Shown here: positions 44,805 to 55,285 of the stretch, piece by piece
Position numbering within the stretch: position 1 is the first letter of the stretch
How the letters are laid out: each line of letters starts with the position of its first letter
From: Paraburkholderia humisilvae
Lineage (GTDB): Bacteria; Pseudomonadota; Gammaproteobacteria; Burkholderiales; Burkholderiaceae
Direction: 5' to 3'
Assembly (NCBI RefSeq): GCF_902859855.1
Contig: NZ_CADIKH010000010.1
Span: forward strand, 62,001-126,000
Length of the DNA: 64,000 nt
Made by a program: the position numbers and the translations under genes
Notes under the pieces: model-generated
Database searches by the model: none
The model's input: only the letters and a program-made list of their open reading frames with translations
What the model was told of the DNA's origin: nothing

Positions 44805-47800
44805 CTACGCACGCGCCCCCTTTCCTGCATTCTTTTCCTGCAATGCTGCTGCCACTGAAGCGCTGATTACCTCGTCGATAGAGTCCACCCCCTCTATTGG
44901 TTTTGGGAGTGTCCATTCCCGATACTCAACGAGGCCGGGTAGCCGCTCAAGCGCCCCAATTGGCTCGATACCCATTGCGGTCAGACGCTCCACCAGTTCT
45001 TCAAATACTTCTTCCTTGCGTAGGCACCACGTCGATGCGAAACAGCGCCAAAACGTCCATCCGGCGCGCTCAAGAACACGCTGCCGATTCATGTCGCTCG
45101 CCCAACGCTCTGGCCCGTGAAAGGCATCGCCGTCGCATTCAACAGCGAGCCGGGTATCGTTCGCACCTTCGACAACCATGTCGAGCCGATATGACCCGCT
45201 CTTAACCTGTGGCAACACACGGTAGCCGCGCTGCACAAGCATCGAAAACACTTCGCGCTCGAAACCAGACTCACAAAGCTTGATGAGCCCTTCCTGGTCA
45301 ATAGACTGTTCGATAGACGGCTTGTTGAAATGCGAGAGCAAAGATAGGCGTACATCCTTTTCCGAAAGCTGCTCGGTCGTCACCGACCGCACAAGGTACA
45401 TGCGGTCCCGCGCGCGGCTCGCAGCAACGTTGAATCGCTGGTCGTATGCGTTTCCCGAAAGCGCGTGACAGCGCTCGGTGTCAACCACCATCGAGAGGAA
45501 CATAATGTCCCGCTCGCTACCCTGAAAGGTCCGGGCATCTCCACAGTCAAACTCCCGATGGACAAGCTCGGTCGCTGAACACCGTTCCCGCACTAGCGAG
45601 TCAATGTATTTCGCTTGCTCCATTCCCAGCAAGGACAGCACTCCCAAGGTCCGCCCGGCATATGCCTCGTCGGACAGCAACGCGCTTATCTCGTCCGCAA
45701 TCGCCTCTGCCTCGAGCTTGTTGCAATCCTTGCGGTCGCGCACACCGCCCGGTACGTAAATGTCCACGAGTGGTGGGTCAAGTCGCTCCGACGAACGAGG
45801 AATGCGAAGAGGCTGGATTCCACCTTTGTAGAATTGCGCGTTCGAGTATGAAATGATGGGCGGAACGCAACGGAAGTGCTCGCGCAACATGACCTGCTCG
45901 GCGGCAAACACGCGCGCTGCCAAGTCGTAGAGAGATTTCTCGGGCGTCATGTCCGCGCCGAAAGGTTGGTCGCTCAGGTATCGGTCGCGCAACTCGCCGA
46001 TACGTGCGCTCGACAGGAACCCTCCGTCCGGTGACACCTGCTTGTCGTCACCGACGACAAGGATTTTTTTCGCGCGCACGATGGCAGGAAGTGCCCACAG
46101 GTCAGACTGGCTAGCCTCGTCCACAATCACAAGGTCAAATGCTCCGATATCTGCTGGCATGGACTCGGAAATCTTCGCGTGGCTCATAATCCAGCAAGGC
46201 ACCGCGCCGGCCGCATCAAGCATCGATTGCTGAGCATCTCGACGGTAGCGCACGGCATTCGGACCGGTCCCCTGTCCAATACGACGGATGGCGGTCGCAT
46301 AACCCGCAAGAGCCTGCAGGACCTTCGGGCTTGCATTCCGCTTGGTGGCTAACCATGCAGCTTTCCCCACCACGTCCCGATACATTTTGGCGAGACCAAC
46401 TTCCAGGTGTGAGCGCCGCTCGTTCAGCGCTACAAGTTCCTTGCGAGCCTCAATTTTCTCGAGATGAGAGCGCATGCGGGCCCATGTCCACGCCTCTCGC
46501 CAACTCACCGGGACAGCGAAGTCCTCCGCGCCATTGGCAACCGGCACCTCAAGGACACGTCTAGCAAGCTTTTCGGCGCCAGCCTCAGCAAACCGCGTGG
46601 AAAACTCCAGCACTCGCCCAAGCACAGGGGCGAGCCCCGTGACACGACGCAGTTCGACGATAAGCTCGGTGTATTCAGCCGCTACACGTACTGCCTCTTC
46701 GAGCCCATTACCAAGCTTGGTGTCGACGAACGACTGAAGCGCCTGCGTGATGCTGCCTGTATTACCCGCGAGCTTTTCCTGCAGTTGGCTGAGCGCAATC
46801 GCTGCGTCCGCGAGTTCCGCGCGAGTCAGATGTTGCAAGATATGCCGACGTACTGCTTCGTAGTCGTCGCTCGAACCGCACACAAGGCTCGCAGGGGCTG
46901 TTGCGAACACCGACTCAGCTCTTTTCGGCAAAACGCCGTCATAGCGAGTCGCCACCTGATGCACGCTACGGGCGACACCAGTCACGAGTTCAAAGGCGCG
47001 CAATTGATTGACCCCGCCGGACAACTTGGGTAACTCAAGCAACTCGGCCACGGGGTTCCAGCGACTTGTGAATGAAACAATCTGCTCGTGTAAATTTACG
47101 TAGGTCTGGACATGCCCCCAATCTTCGGTAGAAGTTGGAGCGAGGCCGTTCACCTTTACCCTGGCGATATGGTCTTTGGCCTCTCCCACACCGAACGCAA
47201 CAAAGCCAAACGGCTTTCCTGTTGCCGCCCCCCGAGTGACGGCCTCTGTCGTCTTCAGGTTGGATAGTCCTTCCTCAGGAAACTCAACTGGACGCTTGAG
47301 GAACGTCGCGCGGGCGTCCATCAGCCGCTGGGCGTCATCGAACAACGCTACAAGCGCCTCGACTTCAGTGGCGTACGAGGGCTGCGCGCATCTGCGGCGC
47401 AGCGTGTGCGGCCACTGTCCATCGACTTCCGCCAAGGCCTTGAGGTCCGATTGAGCAGTTCCCAAAAGTGACAGCAACTCTCGAGCTGCATGTAGCACTT
47501 CTGGCGTAATTGCTCGAAGCGGCAGGATATCGCCAGCAGCCGTGGCGGCGTCCAATGACTTGAGCTTACACAGACTGGTATGAAGCTGCCCGATGCTTGA
47601 GGCAATCGGCAATTCGTCGGCGGTCGGCACGCGCGCATTGACGTAAGCGAGGTCCTCGCCCAAGCTACGGCGGTCCTCACGCAATTGCACACCATCTTCC
47701 GTCGACAGCGGTGGCGCATGCTCCGGCGCCAGCGACAATTCATCGTCAAACCAGTTGTAACGCGATGCCCCGCCGACAACCAATTCCGCGAGCTCTTGTG

Positions 47801-49403
47801 CCCGCAGCGAGGAACCGTCAACCTTAATCTCAGAGAGCTGTGTCAGCGCAATCTCGTCGACTCTCCGGTCTATGTTGGTCAGCTCGGTGTGTGCTCGGTC
47901 GATTGCATGGTGCAGGCGGTCAATCTCTTCGCGAGTCTGCTCCGGATTGAGCTGCGACACCTGATGCTGGATGGCCTCAATTGACGCCTGAAACTGACGG
48001 ATGCCGTCCCTGTCACCCGCGAGCAGTGCAACGGTCAGCGGTTGAACTTCTTCTGGAATCTTCGACTGCAGAACCTTCAGCGCGGGTTCACCTCGCGAAG
48101 TCACAAGGATGCGCTTCCCACTTGCCAGGTAATGGCAGATGATGTTTGCAATCGTGTGCGTCTTGCCGGTTCCCGGTGGCCCTTGAACAGTGACGCCTGC
48201 AGCGCGCTCAAGGCGTTGGACGATAGTGACCTGCTCCTGGTTGTATGGCAGTGGGAAATAAAGCTCCTGCGCCACACTTCCCGCGCCCAAGCCAGAACTG
48301 GTTCCCCGCCCAGATAGCCCTCTAAAGTTTACGGCTTCGTAGGAAATCGGGATGTCTGACGGAGGCGACACCAACGCGAGCGGCCCGGCGGGGATATCGC
48401 ACCCTTCTTCGAGCTTGTGGCGGATGTTCTTCAGGTCGTCAACCAGAAAATTGTTCGACTTCGGCCGCGCAAATAAGACCCAGGCGTCAGTGACAACAAG
48501 ATGTTCGCCAGCGGCTGGAGCGTCTTTGCCAGCACTTAGAACTTCGACGTAAGTACCACGGCTATCCAGATTTCGGGCCGCGAGCTTGAGGACATCAGCG
48601 TAGCTCGAGGTGCTGAATGGCGAGACAGGCGTGTCGCGGTGCCGCGCGATGTGCTCACGCATCGCTTTTTCACAGTCGGCTGCACCCAGTACGCCTATGC
48701 CGACAAAGGCGTCCATCTCGCAACGCGGGTCGGTCGCGCGCGGGCGAACCTCCAACGCCATCGAGTCGTCGTCGAGGGCGATTTCTAGCGGTTGGGTCAG
48801 CAGCGGATACTGGAAATCACATGGTTTGTCTTCGAAGGACAGCGTCCATGAGGCGATTCCCAGGCCCCAGACGAATTCGATTGGATTAGCGGTTTGTTCG
48901 GCCTGCAGCTGGTGCTTGAGCGCAAACAGGTCGCCGTAAAGTGCAATCGACCGGCGTCGAGGTTTCTCGACGGCCGCCCATTGCTGCCATTGACTGGTGT
49001 GAACAACTAGCGCCGTTTCAACACGCGCACGGAACTCATTTTCGACGTCGCCATGCAACGCGTCTTCCTTTCCAGCTTTTACCTCAAGGAGGACACGAGC
49101 AAACTCGAGTTCATCAATATGTGGAGCGGAACCAGTCGGGTCATCCGAGAAACGAATAAGGTGGACATATTCCGAAGCGACCGCCGGTGGATGAATTGCC
49201 TCCAGCCGGTCGACCTTGAGCCAGATGTGGTCACCGGGTTCAGTGACATCAAATACCACTCCCGGCAGAGCTGCCAAATCATTCTGAAAGAATCGTGGGG
49301 TTAAGGATTTGCCAACCACGAAGCTCCGTGGGTCTGCCTGCTTCAGCTGCTCCTCAATGTACTCGAACAGTCGGTGCAGAAGCTCTCGCGGCTTTGTCGA
49401 CAT
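44805..49403 (-). CDS. SF1 helicase (DNA2/NAM7, COG1112 type) with C-terminal nuclease
   Basis: A 1532-residue protein. The helicase core has Walker A GPPGTGKT near residue 408, Walker B VIVDEASQSD near 1095, motif III VVGDDKQVSP and the C-terminal motif FQGSERDIMFLSM with VAASRARDR. A long coiled-coil insertion lies between the first two. Residues about 1390-1490 form a Vsr/DUF559-like nuclease (VLPQVKSGSYRLDMVV, AVECDGDAFHG, RQRVLERAGWTFWR). Such helicase-nuclease proteins occur in defence islands, and COG1112 helicases with PLD proteins make up Mokosh systems. The start at 49403 is the first with a good upstream GGGGA. Confidence 0.82.
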   Translation of the reverse strand: MSTKPRELLHRLFEYIEEQLKQADPRSFVVGKSLTPRFFQNDLAALPGVVFDVTEPGDHIWLKVDRLEAIHPPAVASEYVHLIRFSDDPTGSAPHIDELEFARVLLEVKAGKEDALHGDVENEFRARVETALVVHTSQWQQWAAVEKPRRRSIALYGDLFALKHQLQAEQTANPIEFVWGLGIASWTLSFEDKPCDFQYPLLTQPLEIALDDDSMALEVRPRATDPRCEMDAFVGIGVLGAADCEKAMREHIARHRDTPVSPFSTSSYADVLKLAARNLDSRGTYVEVLSAGKDAPAAGEHLVVTDAWVLFARPKSNNFLVDDLKNIRHKLEEGCDIPAGPLALVSPPSDIPISYEAVNFRGLSGRGTSSGLGAGSVAQELYFPLPYNQEQVTIVQRLERAAGVTVQGPPGTGKTHTIANIICHYLASGKRILVTSRGEPALKVLQSKIPEEVQPLTVALLAGDRDGIRQFQASIEAIQHQVSQLNPEQTREEIDRLHHAIDRAHTELTNIDRRVDEIALTQLSEIKVDGSSLRAQELAELVVGGASRYNWFDDELSLAPEHAPPLSTEDGVQLREDRRSLGEDLAYVNARVPTADELPIASSIGQLHTSLCKLKSLDAATAAGDILPLRAITPEVLHAARELLSLLGTAQSDLKALAEVDGQWPHTLRRRCAQPSYATEVEALVALFDDAQRLMDARATFLKRPVEFPEEGLSNLKTTEAVTRGAATGKPFGFVAFGVGEAKDHIARVKVNGLAPTSTEDWGHVQTYVNLHEQIVSFTSRWNPVAELLELPKLSGGVNQLRAFELVTGVARSVHQVATRYDGVLPKRAESVFATAPASLVCGSSDDYEAVRRHILQHLTRAELADAAIALSQLQEKLAGNTGSITQALQSFVDTKLGNGLEEAVRVAAEYTELIVELRRVTGLAPVLGRVLEFSTRFAEAGAEKLARRVLEVPVANGAEDFAVPVSWREAWTWARMRSHLEKIEARKELVALNERRSHLEVGLAKMYRDVVGKAAWLATKRNASPKVLQALAGYATAIRRIGQGTGPNAVRYRRDAQQSMLDAAGAVPCWIMSHAKISESMPADIGAFDLVIVDEASQSDLWALPAIVRAKKILVVGDDKQVSPDGGFLSSARIGELRDRYLSDQPFGADMTPEKSLYDLAARVFAAEQVMLREHFRCVPPIISYSNAQFYKGGIQPLRIPRSSERLDPPLVDIYVPGGVRDRKDCNKLEAEAIADEISALLSDEAYAGRTLGVLSLLGMEQAKYIDSLVRERCSATELVHREFDCGDARTFQGSERDIMFLSMVVDTERCHALSGNAYDQRFNVAASRARDRMYLVRSVTTEQLSEKDVRLSLLSHFNKPSIEQSIDQEGLIKLCESGFEREVFSMLVQRGYRVLPQVKSGSYRLDMVVEGANDTRLAVECDGDAFHGPERWASDMNRQRVLERAGWTFWRCFASTWCLRKEEVFEELVERLTAMGIEPIGALERLPGLVEYREWTLPKPIEGVDSIDEVISASVAAALQEKNAGKGARA

Positions 49404-49802
49404 CCCATTCCCCGTTATCGTCGGTGGCCTAACGACCGAAGGCTTGAGTTTATATGTGTTTAGCGACCGGCCGACAAAAGGAAACGCTGGATTCGGCAGA
49501 CGTTGCACGCGAGGCGCATTACATGCCAATTGCATAGCGCTCCGCTCGCTCTGCCTTTCTTGACCAAAGCAGCTTCGATAAACTATGGCGGGCTGGCTAC
49601 AATCGAAGCTATCGGTCGAATTAAGTCGGCTTCAGAGCCGCCGGCCGCCCGATGAGCCGTGCCAGCCGCGCGTGAGCTCGGCCGTCGCGTGGCCCGTAAG
49701 AGCCGTTCATTAACGGTCACTTACGGTCAAATAGCTTTGGGAAATGCACCGGGCTCAAACAGTGCCGTCGACGCACCCATCACAATAAAAGCAGAGTCAA
49801 TC

Positions 49803-51395
49803 GTGAGCGAAAGCAAGAATATCGGAGCCGCCGTTCAGTGGGAGCACGGAATCATTCACCTCGTTTGGTGGCGTTTTGGCAAGGTGCGCAGACTAGTCTT
49901 CGGTTGGATTGAACTCATGCCAATCGGCGCGCCGTTGCCCCCCAATCATCCCTTCCTGCGTAAACGAATTTCTGGAGCAAACGAGAGCTTTGTCCACGTG
50001 GCCCGGTTTCCGATGAACGCGAATGCCGCCGTCGAGTGGTTTGACTCCGCGCAACGGGGCGCACTCGTGTTGCCCACGCATCCCCTGCTGCCCACGCCTG
50101 GCGATGGCGCTGAACTGCTTTGCGGCGATATGGATGCCGAACCCAAGGGCAGTGATTGGGCTGTAGCCGACCAACTTCCGTTTCTACCGCAAATTCACGG
50201 CCTCGCCGAAGTTCGCGGCCTGCACGGAAAGATGAACTTCGACGTTGAAGCCGACACGAATACCGACGACTTCGACCAATGGTTTAAAGACCATATGTTC
50301 TTTAGCCTTCGCGAGCATTCCGAGTTCCGAGGCAGTCTGCTTTGCGTACGATATGACCCGGTGGTGCGTTGGGTCGACAACAGACTGATGGACCTAAGTG
50401 CAATCGACGAGGCAGAACTTTACAGAGTAAGCACATGGCCATCCGCGTCGAGCGAAGGCCTCAAGATATCGGTCACGCAACGACGACCCTACGGCACCAC
50501 CAAACCAATAGTGCGCGAAATCGCGAGACCAGGAACGCCAATCGAAATCCAATGGCGCGGGAAAATTGCTGAAACAGCATCCGAAATAGTCGACCGCGAC
50601 GGCGTGGTGCGTTGGCGCAGTGGCTTTACCTCCTTTCTTCGCCAGATTGGCATTCAGGGGGCGTTTGCAGTCGGGACTGACGCAATAGAAGTTCGTGAAG
50701 ATGGCAAAGTCATCGACAGCTTTTCGAAAAGCAAGTTAATAGGGCCTCGTGGTGCGGGTAATCTCGTCGGCGAGGCGCTACGAGCGGATAGCTTCCAGGT
50801 TGCGGCGTCAGTTTCCCGCTTCAAGCGAGAAGAGCGCGAACGCCTCGCTCAATATGCACCTACTTGGCTTGAAGACGAGAAGCATGCAGCGAATCTCGTT
50901 CGTGCAATTCTTGGCCAAGCCAGACAATCGGTATGGATATTTGACCCGTACTTTTCTGCACGAGGACTGTTACGGTTCGTCCTGTCCGTACAACCGGGTT
51001 CCCCCAAAGTCGAGGTGTTTACTTCAGCAAAGCACCTTCGCACAAAACTTAAGAGCGACCCTTCAAAGCGAGTCATGGATGGTGTCCAATCGGCAATGGC
51101 CGACTTAAAGGCACACAAGATTGATATCGAACTGCGCCTCCTACCAGGAGGTGCTCATCCGATTCACGATAGGTTCATCGTAGTCGATGAATCTCGTGCA
51201 TGGATGTCAGGGAATTCACTTTCGGCAATCGGGCGTCGTGCCAGCGTTCTTCTCGAAGTCCCTCTCTGTGAAGACCTCATTGGCCGACTGACAGACGTAC
51301 GCAAAAAATCCACTAGCTTCAACGACTGGCTCTCTCGGGGAGAAGGCGAGATAGAAGATGTCGACGCCGCCGACGATGATGGAGCTCCGCTGTAA
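49803..51395 (+). CDS. PLD-like protein with long N-terminal domain
   Basis: A 530-residue protein. The C-terminal PLD-like domain shows QSVWIFDPYFSARGLLRFVL near 370 and an HKD-variant IHDRFIVVDESRAWMSGNS near 455, where Arg replaces Lys. The N-terminal 350 residues have an unfamiliar domain (GIIHLVWWRFGKVRRLVFGW at the start) that may belong to the VPA1262 N-terminal group, a weak match. It opens a three-gene operon divergent from the giant helicase. The GTG start at 49803 gives a natural N-terminus; a longer frame begins at 49659. Confidence 0.65.
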   Translation: MSESKNIGAAVQWEHGIIHLVWWRFGKVRRLVFGWIELMPIGAPLPPNHPFLRKRISGANESFVHVARFPMNANAAVEWFDSAQRGALVLPTHPLLPTPGDGAELLCGDMDAEPKGSDWAVADQLPFLPQIHGLAEVRGLHGKMNFDVEADTNTDDFDQWFKDHMFFSLREHSEFRGSLLCVRYDPVVRWVDNRLMDLSAIDEAELYRVSTWPSASSEGLKISVTQRRPYGTTKPIVREIARPGTPIEIQWRGKIAETASEIVDRDGVVRWRSGFTSFLRQIGIQGAFAVGTDAIEVREDGKVIDSFSKSKLIGPRGAGNLVGEALRADSFQVAASVSRFKREERERLAQYAPTWLEDEKHAANLVRAILGQARQSVWIFDPYFSARGLLRFVLSVQPGSPKVEVFTSAKHLRTKLKSDPSKRVMDGVQSAMADLKAHKIDIELRLLPGGAHPIHDRFIVVDESRAWMSGNSLSAIGRRASVLLEVPLCEDLIGRLTDVRKKSTSFNDWLSRGEGEIEDVDAADDDGAPL

Positions 51396-51398
51396 GCG

Positions 51399-52010
51399 AT
51401 GATGCGCCTCAAACCATCTACGGCCGACGTGCCCTCGACCTCCCCCATTGCGCCGCGAAAGCTGCCCCTACCAACTCTACGATGGCCTTCACATTGGTGG
51501 GAAAGCGGTACGCAGCCTGTGATGGACGCGAATGGTTTTCCGCACAAGCACGAGTTGGGACATCGAGGGTCCCCCGGGGGAGTCTTGGCTTCTGTAGAGT
51601 TCTACGCGGCACTTCGAAGTGCGCGGCAGCTCCTCATCATGGATAACCACTTTGATAGGGAGTTAGGAGTCGAGCCGATGCTCAGATTCCTTGATACAAA
51701 GACGCTAGCACTCGTGAAGATAATTTCCTGCAAAGTTTCAAAAACAGAGGGACACGCGATGCGAAGCGAGCTGTATGAGCGTCTCCGGAAATGCCTGCCT
51801 AACGATGTAATCCCGGACGTCCAGTGGCGCAATGACACACAGGTCGACATAGAGCTTCACGACCGATTCGCGATAGTTGACGATGAACTTTGGCATTTCG
51901 GCGCGACTGTGGGCGGTTGTCATCCGTCAATCAACGCCTTCTCTCGCGGCTGGAGTGCAACCGAAACACGCGCGGAAGCGTATTTCTTTCATCTTTGGGG
52001 TAACCAGTGA
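51399..52010 (+). CDS. Short PLD-like protein
   Basis: A 203-residue protein with the second half of a PLD fold: RQLLIMDNHFDRELGVEPML near residue 78 and ELHDRFAIVDDELWHFGAT near 150. The HDRF motif is again His-x-Arg, as in the neighbouring gene, followed by the late glycine. It starts three bases after the previous stop and overlaps the next gene by four (GTGA). The shared motif suggests the two PLD proteins work together. Confidence 0.6.
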   Translation: MMRLKPSTADVPSTSPIAPRKLPLPTLRWPSHWWESGTQPVMDANGFPHKHELGHRGSPGGVLASVEFYAALRSARQLLIMDNHFDRELGVEPMLRFLDTKTLALVKIISCKVSKTEGHAMRSELYERLRKCLPNDVIPDVQWRNDTQVDIELHDRFAIVDDELWHFGATVGGCHPSINAFSRGWSATETRAEAYFFHLWGNQ

Positions 52011-54001
52011 CGCGTCGACGTAATGCATATCGAACCCAACGCGACAATGCCATTCACGCCGTCCGAGCGAACATCGACGTACCGGCAAATTGGATGGACG
52101 TAGTCTCGTGTTTTGCCGACTGGTTGACGTGGCTAAACGTGCATGGTTCAACACCCGACCGCTCCAATCAAATATTGCAAGCTCTCGAGTCTTCAGAGAA
52201 CAGTTTTCGGACGTGGTCGTCGAAAGCGGGTCATGTAGTCACTGCCAGAGAAGAGGTACTTCTCGAGTTGATTGAAGATGGCCCGAGAAAGTTGCTGCGC
52301 GTCGAGGCTGCTTACCTGCTGGGATGGGCTGCTACCAGGTCATACATTCAACGCATCAACGAGAGTCGCGGTTTTGCGGCGCCATACGAACTCGTTCGGC
52401 TGATAGACAGTTTTGGTGTTGGATACGCAGGCATCGCGGACGCGCTGCTCGCACTATCTGATGCAGAGTGGCAACCACTGAGGCAGGAGGTGGAAGCGAG
52501 CCTGAGCGCAACGATGCCGGGCGTTCTCGAAGATATCCCGTCCCCCTTTCCTCCGTTTGACCATGCAAAGCAGCTCTGGGACGGAGCCATCGACGCTGAG
52601 CAAGCGATAAATCGGCGCATTCTGGAAGTGCCATTCCCTACCTTTTTGCCTCGCATCCTTGCAGATATGGGACGAAGGGACGTTCGTTTTCTGGCAAAAA
52701 CGCTCGACTCGACGGCGGGCCCCTGGGTGAGTTGGCCATGCTTGGCGGAGATTCAAACCGACGGCTTAATAGAGTTACTGAGGCACGTCGATGACTGCTA
52801 CCAAGACAATGGCACGTGGACAAAAAAATGGACAGGGCGTCTCATTCTAAATCACCTCGAACTCGACATGCGATTGGAGTGGGAGGAAAGTGACGAGTCC
52901 TCGAGCGAGGTAGATGCAGGTGCTCGTACGCAAGCAGTGAAAGACACAGTCACCGCAATCTGCAGAGTTCTCGAGGGACATGACGGCGGTCAAATCCTTC
53001 TTACGCGCTGGGCGGCGCACCTAGTCGTCGAGGCGACGAACGCAGAAGGCGCAGTTCGTCGCGGACAGCGGCGCGGAAACCCGGAGCAGTATTACTACGC
53101 TGCCTTGAATGGACTAATCGACAGCGTGAATGGCCAAGCTTGGGCTACTGTCGCGGCAATCCGCAGGAAGTTTCCGGCGAAAGACGTATCTTTGGGAACT
53201 GGGGTTGTGAATGCACCGGTTTGGATAGACTGGCTTGGGCGAGTCGACCATACCGTGCCTCTCGCCTGCGCTGTTGCGTTCCAACTTTTTGAAGGTGCCA
53301 GTCATGTGTACGACCCGGAACTTGCGCAGTGGCTGGCCGCTGTCATGGTAAGTCTGCGTGACGAGCCTTCCGTCCATTACCTTGCAGCAGAGAACGCCAA
53401 TTTGCTCACGCGTCTAACAGGATGGCCGCTCTTTATCGACCCAAACCGCCGGGAGCAACTGCAAGAGATTTGGCAACAGCTAGCCCTCACCAGAGTTGAG
53501 GCGAGATTCCGACGCGACTACAACAGCGCTTCCGCGACAGAAGTCTGTGCCTCCGTGGCCAATATTGCAGTTGAGGCTATGTCATGGGGGGCAACGATGC
53601 TTCCCGTTGAGAGCGCGGTCGATAGCTACGCCGTAACCGTAGCAGGGGTGATTGACGAGCTTAGATACTTTGTTCCCAGCGTGGGGCGCAAATCATGGTC
53701 TATAAGCACGAGTCGCCTGGTGAGCGTCATGGCGGCCACAGGAAGGCTCAGTTCACAAGATGCTTTGCAGGGAATTTTGAGTCGCTACGTTGGGGACATT
53801 GACGCTCTGGCGCTGGCATCAGCCAGCGCCATCGCGAACGGTGTTGCGCCAGAGTTCGTTGCTGCCGCGATGTCGTTCGCCGGCGTGTCTCCGCAAAGTA
53901 TGACTAGCGACTATTGTGCTTGGCAAATCCGCGCACAACACAACAGGAATCGAACCAGAGTAACTGAGATTCTTCAGGACGCGTACGACAGGGACGAATA
54001 A
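52007..54001 (+). CDS. Large protein of unknown function in PLD operon
   Basis: A 664-residue acidic, mostly helical protein with no recognised domain. Its many short hydrophobic helices (LLRVEAAYLLGWAATRSY, LRYFVPSVG, ALALASASAIANG) suggest a helical-repeat or scaffold protein. Translation is coupled to the short PLD gene by a GTGA overlap. It is the largest unexplained protein of the window and a natural candidate for the sensor or scaffold of the operon. Confidence 0.6.
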   Translation: MTRRRNAYRTQRDNAIHAVRANIDVPANWMDVVSCFADWLTWLNVHGSTPDRSNQILQALESSENSFRTWSSKAGHVVTAREEVLLELIEDGPRKLLRVEAAYLLGWAATRSYIQRINESRGFAAPYELVRLIDSFGVGYAGIADALLALSDAEWQPLRQEVEASLSATMPGVLEDIPSPFPPFDHAKQLWDGAIDAEQAINRRILEVPFPTFLPRILADMGRRDVRFLAKTLDSTAGPWVSWPCLAEIQTDGLIELLRHVDDCYQDNGTWTKKWTGRLILNHLELDMRLEWEESDESSSEVDAGARTQAVKDTVTAICRVLEGHDGGQILLTRWAAHLVVEATNAEGAVRRGQRRGNPEQYYYAALNGLIDSVNGQAWATVAAIRRKFPAKDVSLGTGVVNAPVWIDWLGRVDHTVPLACAVAFQLFEGASHVYDPELAQWLAAVMVSLRDEPSVHYLAAENANLLTRLTGWPLFIDPNRREQLQEIWQQLALTRVEARFRRDYNSASATEVCASVANIAVEAMSWGATMLPVESAVDSYAVTVAGVIDELRYFVPSVGRKSWSISTSRLVSVMAATGRLSSQDALQGILSRYVGDIDALALASASAIANGVAPEFVAAAMSFAGVSPQSMTSDYCAWQIRAQHNRNRTRVTEILQDAYDRDE

Positions 54002-54173
54002 ATGTCCAGGCAAAAAACGCAGCGGTACGAAGTCACACGGTGGCAGCATCCAACGGATTTTCGTGCGCAAGCGTCGCGCAATTAAACGGAGAAAAGAAGC
54101 GATTGTCGCGTGACGACGAGCACTTCTTCAACATTGTCGTCAATTCGATTCAGGCCGAGACGGCTACCTCGGG

Positions 54174-55070
54174 TCACAGCGTGGTAAGCAAATCCGTCGC
54201 GCTTGCGTGCAAGAGGATAATGTCGACCTCGCGATACGCATTGCCGTTACTGATAGTAAGCGGCTCAATCGATTTCGCCAGCGTCCGCGCCGCGTGAACG
54301 ACTGTCGCGGGCCCATAGGGCTGCGCAAGATAGTTGCGCGTTTTTTTGCACGCCGTCTCACTCTTCGGCAGTTCGCTAAAGAACGCGAGCGTGCGCGTCA
54401 CATGGATATCCGGCTTGACCACATCAAATCCCACGTCAACAAGTGCATGGAACACCGTCGTTTGTCCCCACCCAATACCAAGCGCACAGCAGAAGGGGGC
54501 GACCGCGCCGTACAATGCTTCAGCACTGGTGCAGTTCTCGAGATTGAGGTCGAATAGGTTGCCCGTGACACCGACTTCGTCGACCCGCTGGCGCAGCCAG
54601 AGCGCCGAACTCCTGATGGCGTGTAGCCGCGAAATCGATACGCTGGGCGCCCCCTCCCGTTTCAATCTGCTATGCAGCTCACCTACACGCTTTGCGTTGT
54701 ACATGTAGCATGAGTTCGACCGCCATCCCTTCTTCGCGACCGGCACATATCGGATTTCCCACTCTGACGACAGAAACTCCTCCATCGAAGGAAATAGGCC
54801 ATCGTCCCAAGCCTTCGTATATCGGGCGGCCAACGTGAGCTTGGTGTTCGAGAATAACGGCTTTGAGCCAAGCGCATTCCAAACGGCGTTCACGTCTCCG
54901 GGAGCCTTTGGCAGGGAGGATACTGCTCGTGCGAGTTCGTGCTGAACCTCCGGACACTCATTCAGAAGCCGGTCACGCAGCATTTTGTACGACTCCATTG
55001 TGAGCCTCTGCCCGCTCGGGGTTATCGCTGCAAGCTGCTTCCGACGCACATTCGAATTGCGGTTGGACAT
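54174..55070 (-). CDS. HhH-GPD-like DNA glycosylase-type protein
   Basis: A 298-residue protein whose C-terminal part has a helix-hairpin-helix-like ALGIGWGQTTVFHALVDVGF followed by VKPDIHVTRTLAFF, the pattern of HhH-GPD glycosylases, where the aspartate before the HV is catalytic. The N-terminal 170 residues are not recognised. The start at 55070 follows GAGGAAG. A base-excision or nucleic-acid modification role is inferred; the substrate is unknown. Confidence 0.55.
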   Translation of the reverse strand: MSNRNSNVRRKQLAAITPSGQRLTMESYKMLRDRLLNECPEVQHELARAVSSLPKAPGDVNAVWNALGSKPLFSNTKLTLAARYTKAWDDGLFPSMEEFLSSEWEIRYVPVAKKGWRSNSCYMYNAKRVGELHSRLKREGAPSVSISRLHAIRSSALWLRQRVDEVGVTGNLFDLNLENCTSAEALYGAVAPFCCALGIGWGQTTVFHALVDVGFDVVKPDIHVTRTLAFFSELPKSETACKKTRNYLAQPYGPATVVHAARTLAKSIEPLTISNGNAYREVDIILLHASATDLLTTL

Positions 55071-55285
55071 CAACGCTTCCTCATCTGCCAACAAAGATAT
55101 CGAGTTCTCACGACTCCCGCAATTTGCCGAGAATTTTGCTTACGGACCTCGCGGGACAACCGTCAATATGAGTGACGGTGAGTGATTGAGGCAAGCGGAA
55201 AATAGCACCGACTTTAAAGTTTATGCTGGTTGTACCGTAAACATGTTGTGCAGTTATGTGGACCTACGGCGTGGAATGATTTATC

